Shown here in pieces: positions 1 through 8,292 of a stretch of 64,000 bases of DNA. The stretch's first letter is position 1. Every line of letters starts with the position of its first letter. The notes beneath the pieces are model-generated. The model made no database searches, was not told the origin of the DNA, and was given only the letters and a program-made list of their open reading frames with translations. The translations under genes and the position numbers were made by a program. The DNA is from Nitrospiraceae bacterium (GTDB lineage Bacteria; Nitrospirota; Nitrospiria; Nitrospirales; Nitrospiraceae). Location of the stretch: the NCBI GenBank assembly GCA_019637075.1, contig JAHBWI010000007.1:96205-160204 (forward strand), given 5' to 3'.

Positions 1-1
1 C

Positions 2-331
2 ACCTCGATTCTGGAACGTCGGCGGGAGTTTGCGACCCTGCTTGCCATCGGTGGCAGCGCGGGGCAAATCAAGCAATTGGTTTTGTGGGAAAGCGCCTAT
101 CTTGGAGTGCTGGGGACCGGGCTCGGGCTCGTCGGCGGAGGTGCGCTGTCGGTCCTGCTGGTGACAGTCATCAACAAACAATCGTTCGGCTGGACGATCC
201 AGATGATTGTCCCGGTCGGCGCCCTTCTTCAGGTCGTAGGTTTAGCGGGAGCAGCGACCCTGTTGGCCGGGTATCTTCCGGCCCGCTGGGCGGCGAAGCA
301 GCCGATCGGCGACGTACTTCGCGGGGAATAG
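2..331 (+). CDS. FtsX/MacB-type ABC transporter permease, C-terminal fragment
   Basis: The reading frame is open from the left edge, so the gene begins outside the window. The visible 109 residues start with ILERRREFATLLAIGGS, the typical cytoplasmic stretch before the last two helices of FtsX/MacB permeases. Two hydrophobic segments follow, with a glycine-rich helix near AYLGVLGTGLGLVGG and a second ending in the motif GYLPARWAAKQPIGDVLRGE, which is the usual tail of this family. The protein would be an inner-membrane subunit of a MacB/LolC-like exporter or lipoprotein extractor; the substrate cannot be told from this fragment. It converges on bioB, leaving only 29 bases between the two stops. 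Confidence 0.85.
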   Translation, partial: TSILERRREFATLLAIGGSAGQIKQLVLWESAYLGVLGTGLGLVGGGALSVLLVTVINKQSFGWTIQMIVPVGALLQVVGLAGAATLLAGYLPARWAAKQPIGDVLRGE

Positions 332-360
332 GCGCAATGCCGATTGGATGACGCGCGCAC

Positions 361-1404
361 TTAGTGTCGCGTGTTCAGCGGCTCGCAGCTCGACTCGGCA
401 GTATGGTGGAACTTGTGTTCCGCAGGCTGGTAGTCGACCTCGATCGTGAATCCGAGGTCTTCGATCATTCCCCACACCTCGGGAGCCGGTTGACCCGGGG
501 TCGTGAGATACCCGTTGACGAAGACCGAGTCGGCCGGATAGAGGGCCAATGGCTGCAGGCTGCGAAGGTTGTGCTCGCGCCCGCCGGCGATGCGGATTTC
601 GGTCTTGGGGTTGAGGAAGCGAAACAGGCACAGTGCTTTCAGGCATCGCTGCGGCGTCAACTGATGGCAGTTTTCCAGCGGGGTGCCTTGGGCAGGGTGC
701 AGGGTGTTCAACGGAATTGAGTGGGGTTTGACCTCGCGGAGTGCCATTGCCAGATCGACGATATCCTCATCCCGCTCTCCCATCCCGACGATGCCGCCGG
801 AACAAATTTCCAGGCCCGCCGTTCTGGCGTTGTTGATGGTGTTGAGCCGGTCCTTGAACGTATGCGTGCTACAGATCGACGAGTGATAGGCCTCGCTGGT
901 GTTCAGATTGTGGTTCACGCGATCCACACCGGCCGCCTTCAGGCGTTTGGCCTGCTCCTCGTTCATCAGGCCGAGTGAGCAACAGACTTGGATCGGGTTT
1001 TCCGCCTTGATCGCCCGGACCGCGCCCGCAATCTCGTCGATGTCCCGGTCGAGGGGGCTGCGCCCGCTGATGACGATGCAATAGCGCTGGGCCTTCGCGG
1101 CGGCGGCGCGTCGGGCACCGTTGATCATCTGCTCGATGGGCAACAGGCCATACCGCTCGATTGGAGCCGTTGAGATCGAGGATTGGGAGCAATAGTGGCA
1201 ATCTTCTTGGCAAGCGCCGCTTTTGGCGTTCAACAGCATTTGGAGCCGGACCGTCGTGCCGAAATAGCGTTCACGCACCCGAAAGGCGGCTTGGAGCAGT
1301 TCCAGGAGTTGGGAATCGGGGGTCTGCAGGACGTTCAGACATTCTTCACGGGTAAGCGGTTCGTCCCGCAGGGCCTTCTCGGATAGCGCGACAAAATCAG
1401 TCAT
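361..1404 (-). CDS. bioB: biotin synthase BioB
   Basis: Radical-SAM enzyme that inserts sulfur into dethiobiotin to make biotin, the last pathway step. The 347-residue length is normal for the family. The radical-SAM cluster motif CxxxCxxC is present as C65-QED-C69-HY-C72, and the downstream LNTSEAYH and SGGIVGMGE stretches match conserved BioB segments. The second, auxiliary cluster region includes CCSLG near residue 140. An AGGAG sequence lies about 9 bases before the ATG. It is the last gene of the minus-strand run from rplU, 95 bases after the LapB-like gene, and no other biotin genes are in the window. Confidence 0.95.
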   Translation of the reverse strand: MTDFVALSEKALRDEPLTREECLNVLQTPDSQLLELLQAAFRVRERYFGTTVRLQMLLNAKSGACQEDCHYCSQSSISTAPIERYGLLPIEQMINGARRAAAAKAQRYCIVISGRSPLDRDIDEIAGAVRAIKAENPIQVCCSLGLMNEEQAKRLKAAGVDRVNHNLNTSEAYHSSICSTHTFKDRLNTINNARTAGLEICSGGIVGMGERDEDIVDLAMALREVKPHSIPLNTLHPAQGTPLENCHQLTPQRCLKALCLFRFLNPKTEIRIAGGREHNLRSLQPLALYPADSVFVNGYLTTPGQPAPEVWGMIEDLGFTIEVDYQPAEHKFHHTAESSCEPLNTRH

Positions 1405-1499
1405 TCCTGGTACTCCTGTGACGCAATCAAACGGGTGGTTTTCACGAACAGGATCGTTCGGGAGACCGCCGTGCCGGATGGAAATTGAGCGTTGAAACC

Positions 1500-2900
1500 C
1501 TACACGGTTTCAAACGGAGATGCAATGCCTTGATAGGGCACGGTGCGGAGCCGGGCGCTTGAACCTTCACGGTCGCTGTCCGGCTTGTTGGCATCGAGCC
1601 AGGGGAGGGCAACGTAGGTGTTCCACCGGCCGCATCGGCGGCAGCGGCCCGACCACTCCGCCAACTCATGGTGGCAGTGGGTACAGAGGTAGGGGACGAC
1701 GACGCGCTTTTTGAATCCCAGCGCTTTCTTGAGTTCCAGCACCGCTTCGTCCATGTGCTGTTTGCGCAGGTACAGGTTGGCCATAATCTTGTGGTAATCG
1801 ACCAATTGCTCCTGTGCTCCATCCATGGTCGATAGGATATCGTAGGCTTCGTCGACCATTTCGAGTCGATAGTACAACTTGCCCAAGTAGAACTGGATCA
1901 CTGTGTTGCGCGGATCCAACTGGAGGGCTTCTTGGTAGACGCGAATGATTTCATCGGGCTCGCCGAGCTCGAGAAACAACTCCTCCAGCCGGTGCAGGAT
2001 AATGATGCTCTTGGTTTTGGCGTAGATCTTCTTGAGGATTTCGACGGCGTTCTTCGTTTTGCCTTCACGAACCAGAATTTCTCCCAGGCCGATATAGGCT
2101 GGAAGGAAGGAGCGGTCTTTCTTGATCGCGCCGCGAAAATACCGCCGAGCCTTGTCCGGATGGCCTCGCTCCAGCAATTGGCGACCGACCTCATACATGC
2201 AGCCCAATAAGAGTGCCGCTTCCGCACGGCGCTCGCTCTCCGGCAGGCTGGCCTTGACCATGCGGTGTTGGATCTCCAAGGCGTCGCTCCACTTTTCCAG
2301 ACGAATCTGGAGATCGCGCTTGCGCGTCAGGGCCGTGAGGTTGTCCGGTTCGATACGAAGAATCTTCTGCAGGGTCTGGAGTGCTTCCTCATAGCGACGG
2401 GCTCCCTCCAAATCCTTCGCCAATTCCAGCAGGATTTCTACATTTCGTTCTTCGATGCGGTGTGCCTGTTGGTGCAAACGGATCGCTTCTGCAAAATTGC
2501 TCTCCGACCGGTAGATGTTTCCCAGCCACAGGAGCGAGTCGGTACGGTTCGGGTCGATCAGAAGCGCGCGTTCGAAGAGGCTCACGGCATCGGCCGTCCG
2601 TTTGGACATGAACGCATGGGTTCCGTCCCGATGGAGCGAGTCGACTTTTTCTTTTCGCCGAACCAGGCGGTTGCTTCGCCAGTTGAGAAAGAAGTGCGAG
2701 GTTTCCTTAATGGTCACGACCAGGGCGACCAGCACGGCCCCGACCGCCATGGCGATCAAGACAAGGGTGACGGGGCTGAGTTCGAAGACGGCGGCGGGAC
2801 CGGTACGAATCGAGACGGTGCCCGGGTTCAGCTCGCGGAAATAGCTGTAGAGAAAAATCCCGGCGCTGACCAGGAAAATCGTCGAGAGCAGTCGGAACAT
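1500..2900 (-). CDS. LapA/LapB-like TPR membrane protein with rubredoxin-type zinc domain
   Basis: A 466-residue protein. Residues 1-70 contain two membrane helices joined by an NPGTV stretch, which resembles the small LapA (DUF1049) protein. Residues about 90-400 are tetratricopeptide repeats. Near residue 410 a double CxxC motif (CTHCHHELAEWSGRCRRCGRW) matches the rubredoxin-like zinc domain of LapB. In proteobacteria LapB is an inner-membrane adaptor that controls lipopolysaccharide synthesis by presenting LpxC to the protease FtsH. That role here is inferred. The start is 5 bases after the rsfS stop, so the two are probably co-transcribed. The apparent LapA-LapB fusion is unusual, because the two are normally separate neighbouring genes. 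Confidence 0.75.
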   Translation of the reverse strand: MFRLLSTIFLVSAGIFLYSYFRELNPGTVSIRTGPAAVFELSPVTLVLIAMAVGAVLVALVVTIKETSHFFLNWRSNRLVRRKEKVDSLHRDGTHAFMSKRTADAVSLFERALLIDPNRTDSLLWLGNIYRSESNFAEAIRLHQQAHRIEERNVEILLELAKDLEGARRYEEALQTLQKILRIEPDNLTALTRKRDLQIRLEKWSDALEIQHRMVKASLPESERRAEAALLLGCMYEVGRQLLERGHPDKARRYFRGAIKKDRSFLPAYIGLGEILVREGKTKNAVEILKKIYAKTKSIIILHRLEELFLELGEPDEIIRVYQEALQLDPRNTVIQFYLGKLYYRLEMVDEAYDILSTMDGAQEQLVDYHKIMANLYLRKQHMDEAVLELKKALGFKKRVVVPYLCTHCHHELAEWSGRCRRCGRWNTYVALPWLDANKPDSDREGSSARLRTVPYQGIASPFETV

Positions 2901-2905
2901 GAGTC

Positions 2906-3325
2906 CTAGCCCTGTTTACGAGTCCGCGCTCGGCGTGGTGCCTTCTTCGCCGGGAGCGGAGGTTTGGCTGCCGTTCCACCCGGAATGCGCACGGACCGCG
3001 CATCGCCCCAGAGACGTTCCAGGGCGTAATGTTCGCGGATGTCCTTTTGAAAGATGTGAGCCACCACGTCACCGAAGTCCATGACGATCCACTTGGCGGA
3101 CGTAGACCCCTCCACGCTCAGCGGGGCGTGGCCCTGGGCACGGAGCACATCACTGACATGGTCCGCAATGGCGCGAGCCTGACGTTCCGATTCTCCGGAG
3201 CCCAGCACCAAATAGTCGGCGACGGAGGTGAGTTTCGCAATGTGCAGGATGAGGACGTCTGCGGCCTTCTTGTCGAGGATGGCTCCCGCAATGGCAAGAG
3301 CTTTGGCCTTTGATTCAGGTACGAT
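2906..3325 (-). CDS. rsfS: ribosomal silencing factor RsfS (apparent ATC start)
   Basis: RsfS binds ribosomal protein L14 and blocks subunit joining when nutrients are scarce. The protein aligns with RsfS from SKAKALAIAGAILDKKAADV through DYLVLGSG, ADHVSD, SAKWIVMDFGDVVAHIF and LERLWGDA. The C-terminal tail (AAKPPLPAKKAPRRARTRKQ) is basic and proline-rich. The frame has no ATG, GTG or TTG before the conserved N-terminus; the first TTG lies inside the conserved DYLVLGSG core. An ATC codon at 3325-3323 sits 6 bases after a perfect GGAGG and gives a normal N-terminus, so I place the start there (139 residues). The start overlaps the nadD stop by 11 bases, which suggests translational coupling. 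Confidence 0.88.
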   Translation of the reverse strand: MVPESKAKALAIAGAILDKKAADVLILHIAKLTSVADYLVLGSGESERQARAIADHVSDVLRAQGHAPLSVEGSTSAKWIVMDFGDVVAHIFQKDIREHYALERLWGDARSVRIPGGTAAKPPLPAKKAPRRARTRKQG

Positions 3326-3995
3326 CGGCGTCCTCCATGTATAACTTGTGAGTCAGTATATAAGATTCGACCTGGACGGGCAACAGATTTGCCAGCGATG
3401 CCTGCTGCCGCAGGCGAGTTCTGATTTCGGAGGCCGATACGTCGCACGGGGGAAGCTTGAGCAGGATGAGCGTGGAGCGAGATGAGAGCGGGAGGTCGGC
3501 TCGAGTTTGGGTGCCGGCATCCAAGGCGGCCAGGGTGGCGACCGAAGTGGTCTTGAAGGCCGGCAGCTTGGTCAGGCTTTGGAAGGACGTCGCCGGTCTC
3601 GAAATGACGATGAAGTGGCACAGGCTCAGAAGAGTATCTGATTCCTTCCAAGATGGCACATCGAGAAAGGCATCCAGCCCCACGATAAAAAACAGCTCTG
3701 TGCCTGGCTCCTGCTCCGGAAGGAGGGCACGGAGGGTATCGATGGTGTAGGACTTTCCCGGCCGGCGGAGTTCGAGATCGCTGGCTGAAAATCCCTCGTC
3801 ATCCTGGATGGCCAATTCCACCATTCGGAGGCGGTGATGGGCGGAGGCAAACGACCCGGGTGGTTTATGTGGTGGGTCGCCCGTAGGAATGAACAGAATG
3901 CGGTCGAGGCCGACGCACGACCTGGCGGCGCGGGCAACGGACAGGTGGCATTTGTGAATCGGATTAAAGCTGCCGCCGAGGATTCCGAGCTTCAT
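3315..3995 (-). CDS. nadD: nicotinate-nucleotide adenylyltransferase NadD
   Basis: Transfers AMP from ATP to nicotinate mononucleotide in NAD synthesis. The 226-residue protein starts with the nucleotidyltransferase motif GILGGSFNPIH and ends with the ATP-binding SASEIRTRL segment. The catalytic HxGH motif reads H14-K15-C16-H17, with cysteine where glycine is usual. Both histidines are kept, so activity is likely. The context is the classical proB-nadD-rsfS order. The last codons carry the ribosome-binding site for rsfS. No strong Shine-Dalgarno site is visible before its own ATG. Confidence 0.93.
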   Translation of the reverse strand: MKLGILGGSFNPIHKCHLSVARAARSCVGLDRILFIPTGDPPHKPPGSFASAHHRLRMVELAIQDDEGFSASDLELRRPGKSYTIDTLRALLPEQEPGTELFFIVGLDAFLDVPSWKESDTLLSLCHFIVISRPATSFQSLTKLPAFKTTSVATLAALDAGTQTRADLPLSSRSTLILLKLPPCDVSASEIRTRLRQQASLANLLPVQVESYILTHKLYMEDADRT

Positions 3996-4046
3996 GTTTG
4001 ACCGTCCACGAACCGGCCGGTTAATGCTCTCGAGCCCCGGGCATTG

Positions 4047-5177
4047 TTACAAGGGAGACAGCAGGACCAGGTTGTCGCGATGAATTACTTCTTCGTATTC
4101 TTGCAGACCGGGGATCTGCTGGATTTCGAGAGTCTTGAGCCCCTTGATACGCACGAGTGTGTCAGAGGAAAAGTTGACCAGCCCCTTCGCGAACTCCCTG
4201 CCGTCCGGTGTGGCGCAGGCCACGGGATCTCCTGCATCAAACTGGCCGGTCACGTCCAAGATACCCGAGGCGAGTAGGCTTTTCCCTTTTTGCGTCAGCG
4301 CATCGACCGCGCCCTGATCGAGCTTCAGTTGCCCACGGGCCCGGAGGGTAAAGGCGATCCAGTGTTTGCGGCTATTGAGTCTGCGCCCCTTCGCGAGAAA
4401 CAAACTTCCGGCTTCTTTCCCAGTCAGCGCATCAGGCAGCAATCCCGGGACGGTGCCATTGAGGATGAGCGTGGCGACTCCGTACTCGCCCACCTTCTTA
4501 GCCGCGCGGATTTTTGTCGCCATGCCGCCGGTGCCTTCGAAGGTCGAGGATATGCCTGCTCGTCGCTCGATATCCTCATTGATTTCAGGAATGACTGGGA
4601 TCAGCGTCGCCGTGGGATCTTTGCGCGGATCGACGGTAAAGAGCCCTTCGACATCCGAGAGGATCACGAGCAAATCGGCATCGATGAGGTGTGCGACCTG
4701 GGCCGCCAGCGTATCGTTATCGCCGACGCGGATTTCCTCCACCGCCACCGTGTCGTTCTCATTAATGACGGGGATGACACCGAATCCAATCAAGGTTGTG
4801 AGGGTGTGCCGGGCATTCAAAAACCTTCGGCGATCCGCCAAGTCAGCATGAGTGAGCAGCACTTGCGCCACGCGAAGATCGAGCGGCTCGAAGGCCTTTT
4901 CATAGGCCCACATGAGTTGACTCTGGCCGACTGCGGCGGCCGCCTGCTTGACCGGCAGGCTCTTGGGATATTCTCGAAGCCCAAGCTTTTTGATGCCGGA
5001 CACGACCGCACCGGACGAAACCAGGACGATCTCTCGTCCCTGTCCTCGCACCGCGGCCACCTCGCCGGCGAGTCGCTCGATACGGTCAGCACTCAGCCCC
5101 TGCGCACGCGAGGCGACCAAGCTACTACCGATCTTGACGACGACGCGCCGTGCCTGTTTTAGGAGTTCGTCTCGCAC
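4047..5177 (-). CDS. proB: glutamate 5-kinase ProB
   Basis: Phosphorylates glutamate at the gamma carboxyl, the first step of proline synthesis. The 376-residue protein has an amino-acid-kinase domain (VVVKIGSSLV near residue 12, ENDTVAVEEI near 150, GTGGMATKIRAA near 215). A C-terminal PUA domain from about residue 285 is usual for long bacterial ProB and takes part in feedback regulation. The start codon is GTG and overlaps the end of obgE by 19 bases, so translation is probably coupled. No proA is in the window. Confidence 0.95.
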   Translation of the reverse strand: MRDELLKQARRVVVKIGSSLVASRAQGLSADRIERLAGEVAAVRGQGREIVLVSSGAVVSGIKKLGLREYPKSLPVKQAAAAVGQSQLMWAYEKAFEPLDLRVAQVLLTHADLADRRRFLNARHTLTTLIGFGVIPVINENDTVAVEEIRVGDNDTLAAQVAHLIDADLLVILSDVEGLFTVDPRKDPTATLIPVIPEINEDIERRAGISSTFEGTGGMATKIRAAKKVGEYGVATLILNGTVPGLLPDALTGKEAGSLFLAKGRRLNSRKHWIAFTLRARGQLKLDQGAVDALTQKGKSLLASGILDVTGQFDAGDPVACATPDGREFAKGLVNFSSDTLVRIKGLKTLEIQQIPGLQEYEEVIHRDNLVLLSPL

Positions 5178-6190
5178 GAGGATGTCCGTAGCCGTTCAAC
5201 TTGTTGTCCCACGTAGAGGATGAGAGCGTCGAGTCCTTCGCGGGTGGCAGCCGAGATGGCGAAGAAGGGCAGTTTCTTTCGCTGGCAGTACTTGCGCAAT
5301 CGATCAAGGCGCTCGCCGTCGCCTTTCACGTCGATCTTGCTCCCGACCACCGCAAACGGACGGCTCGCCAGTGCCTCGTCATACGCCGTCAGCTCGCGCC
5401 GCATAATCTCGAAACTGCTGACCGGGTCATCCTGGGTCCATTCTGACACGTCGATTATATGGAGTAGCAGGCTGGTCCGTTCGACATGCCGAAGGAATTG
5501 AAAGCCCAACCCCTTGCCTTCGTGCGCGCCTTCAATGAGACCGGGGATGTCGGCGATCACGAAGCTCTGTTCTTCGGTCCACCGGACGACGGCCAGGTTG
5601 GGCGTGAGCGTGGTAAAGGGATAATCGGCAATCTTGGGGCGTGCCGATGAAACGGCTGAGATGAGGGTAGACTTGCCGGCGTTGGGATAACCGACGAGAC
5701 CCACATCGGCGAGCAGCTTGAGCTCGATCCGCAGCATCCGCATTTCACCCGGCGTGCCTGGTTCGAAATGAGTCGGGACGCGGTTGGTGGAGGTGGCGAA
5801 GTTGGAATTGCCCTTTCCTCCACGGCCGCCCTGCGCGACGACGCAGGACTCTCCATCGGCTGTGAGGTCGGCCAGGAGTTCCTCTGTGGTGTCGTCGAAG
5901 ATCATGGAACCGACCGGCACCGGAATGGTGACGTCGGCGCCCGTGCGCCCGTGGCAATTGCTGCCGCCGCCCGACTGACCGTTTTCCGCTTCGTAATGCT
6001 TTTGGTAACGAAGATCCAGGAGGGTGCTGAGCCTGGTGGACGCCATGACGACGACGTTGCCTCCGTGGCCGCCGTCTCCGCCATCAGGGCCTCCGCGAGG
6101 CACATATTTCTCGCGCCTGAAGCTGCAGGCGCCGCTTCCGCCCTGTCCGGCCGTCACCTGAATTCGGACTTGATCGACAAACGTGGACAT
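5159..6190 (-). CDS. obgE: GTPase Obg/CgtA
   Basis: Ribosome-associated GTPase needed for 50S assembly and stress control. The N-terminal Obg fold is glycine-rich (VTAGQGGSGACSF, GGPDGGDGGHGGNV). The G domain follows, with G1 as GYPNAGKSTL, G3 as DIPGLIEGAHEGKG and G4-like SKID. I use the ATG at 6190 (MSTFVDQVRI) because Obg proteins begin at this point. A TTG four codons upstream is also in frame. The length is 343 residues. It follows rpmA and rplU, the classic arrangement. Confidence 0.95.
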   Translation of the reverse strand: MSTFVDQVRIQVTAGQGGSGACSFRREKYVPRGGPDGGDGGHGGNVVVMASTRLSTLLDLRYQKHYEAENGQSGGGSNCHGRTGADVTIPVPVGSMIFDDTTEELLADLTADGESCVVAQGGRGGKGNSNFATSTNRVPTHFEPGTPGEMRMLRIELKLLADVGLVGYPNAGKSTLISAVSSARPKIADYPFTTLTPNLAVVRWTEEQSFVIADIPGLIEGAHEGKGLGFQFLRHVERTSLLLHIIDVSEWTQDDPVSSFEIMRRELTAYDEALASRPFAVVGSKIDVKGDGERLDRLRKYCQRKKLPFFAISAATREGLDALILYVGQQVERLRTSSCETNS

Positions 6191-6299
6191 CGTGTATGCC
6201 AACCCCGTGAAAAGCTGCGGGGGAGCGCGCTAGTATAGCGTATCACCCTGGTCCGAGAAGAGGAGAGACGAGGGAGGCAGAGAAGATCGAGGAGTAAGG

Positions 6300-6326
6300 G
6301 GCGTGAGTCGGAACTCGACTCACGCC
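6300..6326 (-). terminator. 10-bp hairpin overlapping the rpmA stop codon
   Basis: The arms GGCGTGAGTC (6300-6309) and GACTCACGCC (6317-6326) are perfectly complementary around a 7-base loop. The first arm on the transcript covers the last rpmA codons and the stop. No T-run follows, so this is either a weak or Rho-assisted terminator, an attenuator between the ribosomal genes and obgE, or an RNA-stabilising end. Confidence 0.5.
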
Positions 6327-6583
6327 TTCGAGGTGGCGGGATAGACGCTGACCTTTTGCCGGCCGCGACCGCCTTCGAATTTCACCACTCCGGTCACTGT
6401 GGCAAATAGGGTATGATCTCTGCCGAGCCCGACGTTGAAGCCCGGGAAAAACTTCGTCCCGCGCTGACGCACGATAATGGAGCCGGCCGTGACCGTCTCA
6501 CCACCATATGCTTTGACGCCTAGGTACTGCGGATTACTATCGCGGCCGTTCCTTGTGGAGCCGCCGCCTTTGTTTGTTGCCAT
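6320..6583 (-). CDS. rpmA: 50S ribosomal protein L27
   Basis: L27 has a flexible N-terminus that reaches the peptidyl-transferase centre. The 87-residue protein starts [16 protein letters not shown] and contains [21 protein letters not shown] and GRDHTLFA, all diagnostic. The N-terminus begins directly with the mature form, so the cleaved extension seen in Firmicutes is absent. It lies 25 bases downstream of rplU in the same operon. Confidence 0.97.
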   Translation of the reverse strand: MATNKGGGSTRNGRDSNPQYLGVKAYGGETVTAGSIIVRQRGTKFFPGFNVGLGRDHTLFATVTGVVKFEGGRGRQKVSVYPATSKA

Positions 6584-6608
6584 GGAAGGTGTCTCCCGCG
6601 CTGATTGA

Positions 6609-6923
6609 TTACTTGGTTTCGATACCGGTCACGCGCAGTTGCGTATAGCCCTGGCGGTGACCGCGGGTGCGACGATAGTTCTTGCGGCGCTTCTTCTTGA
6701 ACACGGTAATCGAGCGCGTACGACCTTGGCGCACGATTTCAGCTGTAATGCGGGCACCCGCCACCAGTGGTTGGCCAATCAGGACTCCGTTAGTCCCATG
6801 CACCAGCCGCACGGTCTCGAGTTGCACAGAGCTGCCGATCTCGCCAGGAAGCGACTCGACTTGCAGAACTGTCCCCGTCTCTACCCGGTACTGTTTCCCA
6901 CCTGTCTCTACAATAGCGTACAT
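6609..6923 (-). CDS. rplU: 50S ribosomal protein L21
   Basis: The 104-residue protein starts [15 protein letters not shown] and contains the conserved [22 protein letters not shown] tail region that binds 23S rRNA. I chose the ATG at 6923 because L21 always starts at this sequence and a GAGGAGAGA stretch lies just upstream; a longer frame reaching 6965 has no family support. It is the first gene of the operon that runs to bioB, with a promoter candidate immediately upstream. Confidence 0.97.
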   Translation of the reverse strand: MYAIVETGGKQYRVETGTVLQVESLPGEIGSSVQLETVRLVHGTNGVLIGQPLVAGARITAEIVRQGRTRSITVFKKKRRKNYRRTRGHRQGYTQLRVTGIETK

Positions 6924-6957
6924 AGTGATCTCTCTCCTCGTCAGCAGAACGTCAACC

Positions 6958-6985
6958 AGTATCATAGCCGTCGATCCAGTGTCAA
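6958..6985 (-). promoter_or_regulatory. candidate sigma70 promoter of the rplU operon
   Basis: On the minus strand a perfect -35 hexamer TTGACA (6985-6980) is followed after 16 bases by GATACT (6963-6958, four of six matches to TATAAT). Transcription would start about 28 bases before the rplU ATG, which fits a ribosomal-protein operon. Confidence 0.5.
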
Positions 6986-7128
6986 GAAATTGAGGTGCGA
7001 AGTTTCAAAATCATCGGGCTCGCATCCGGCCCCGGACGCGTGGCGGTGGAAGGGGAAATTTGTTCCATGCGCTGGACACGGGAACATGTCGATCCAGGAG
7101 AAACCGGCCGATCAGGTGCAGGCGGTTC

Positions 7129-7158
7129 TTGACGCTCCTCCGGACCCGCTGCTATGAT
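7129..7158 (+). promoter_or_regulatory. candidate sigma70 promoter of ilvE, predicting a leaderless mRNA
   Basis: TTGACG (7129-7134) is separated by 18 bases from TATGAT (7153-7158). The expected transcription start is 7165-7167, which coincides with the ATG at 7166. An upstream in-frame ATG at 7154 lies inside the -10 box and so cannot be used from this promoter. Confidence 0.55.
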
Positions 7159-7165
7159 CCGCCGC

Positions 7166-8080
7166 ATGTTGCAAGCCAGCGAAAAAATTTGGATGGATGG
7201 AAAATTGGTGCCCTGGGCCGACGCGCAGGTGCACGTGTTGACGCATTCCCTGCACTATGGATTGGCCGCATTCGAGGGCATCCGATGCTATAAGGGCAAG
7301 AGCGGGTCGGCGATTTTCAGGCTGACCGAGCACGTGGACCGACTATTCGAATCGGCCCACATCGGGCTCATAGAAATCCCGTACGACCGGAAACAAATCA
7401 CCGAGGCCATCATCGAGACGGTTCGGGCCAACCGCCTGGAGGCCTGTTACATTCGTCCTCTGGTCTACATCGGCTATGGTGCCATGGGGCTCTATCCAGG
7501 TGAGAATCCGATCCGCGTGAGCATCGCCGCATGGAAGTGGGGAACGTATCTGGGTGATGAAGCCCTGGCCAAGGGAATTCGAGCCAGAGTGTCATCCTTC
7601 ACACGGCACCATGTGAACGTGTCGATGACTCGCGGTAAGATTTCCGGCTACTATGTCAATTCCATTCTGGCCAAGCGCGAGGTCAAGGCGGACGGCTACG
7701 ACGAAGCGATCATGCTCGATCCGGAAGGCTATGTCGCCGAAGGAACCGGAGAAAACGTGTTCATCGTCCGGCGCGGTGTGCTCAAGACGACGCCACTGAC
7801 GTCGATCCTTGAGGGGATCACCCGCAATTCCATTCTGCAGCTGGCCAGGGAACGGAACCTCCCGGTTGAGGAGGAGCGTTTCACGCGTGATGAAATGTAT
7901 GTCGCGGATGAAGTGTTCGTGACTGGTACTGCTGCCGAACTGACCCCGGTGACGGAGATCGACCGACGGAAGGTTGGCACCGGGCGTCCTGGGCCCATCA
8001 CACAGGCTCTTCAGAAGACGTTTTTCGATATTGTGACAGGGGCGGATGAGAAGCACCGCTATTGGCTCGCCCCGGTTTAA
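7166..8080 (+). CDS. ilvE: branched-chain amino acid aminotransferase IlvE
   Basis: PLP enzyme of fold type IV that transfers the amino group in the last step of valine, leucine and isoleucine synthesis. The family motifs are the N-terminal KIWMDGKLVPW, LHYGLAAFEGIR, the lysine region SGYYVNSILAKREVKADGYDEAIMLD, and GTGENVFIVR near residue 195. The 304-residue length is standard. The start at 7166 (MLQASEKIW) matches the family N-terminus and the predicted transcription start. No Shine-Dalgarno sequence precedes it, consistent with leaderless translation. It is a single-gene unit facing away from rplU. Confidence 0.93.
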   Translation: MLQASEKIWMDGKLVPWADAQVHVLTHSLHYGLAAFEGIRCYKGKSGSAIFRLTEHVDRLFESAHIGLIEIPYDRKQITEAIIETVRANRLEACYIRPLVYIGYGAMGLYPGENPIRVSIAAWKWGTYLGDEALAKGIRARVSSFTRHHVNVSMTRGKISGYYVNSILAKREVKADGYDEAIMLDPEGYVAEGTGENVFIVRRGVLKTTPLTSILEGITRNSILQLARERNLPVEEERFTRDEMYVADEVFVTGTAAELTPVTEIDRRKVGTGRPGPITQALQKTFFDIVTGADEKHRYWLAPV

Positions 8081-8088
8081 TCTCATTC

Positions 8089-8108
8089 GGACCGCCCCAG
8101 GGCGGTCC
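8089..8108 (+). terminator. GC-rich hairpin after ilvE
   Basis: Arms GGACCGCCC (8089-8097) and GGGCGGTCC (8100-8108) form a perfect inverted repeat 9 bases after the ilvE stop. No T-run follows on either strand, so termination may be Rho-dependent or the hairpin may stabilise the 3' end. The rest of the gap up to secG (8109-8292) shows nothing recognisable. Confidence 0.5.
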
Positions 8109-8292
8109 GCCGCAATCCTCTTCCCCATACAATTCTGCGATTAGATTGTCGGCGCGCCGGCATGCGCGGCAAATATTCGTGCGGATTTACCGGCTTCTTA
8201 TGTCATGAGGGCAGAGATGATCTGAGCCGAGACGGTTGGTTGGCGCACGGTAGCGCTTCGGAGGAATGGCTGGCGTGGATCGGAAACCGGGA

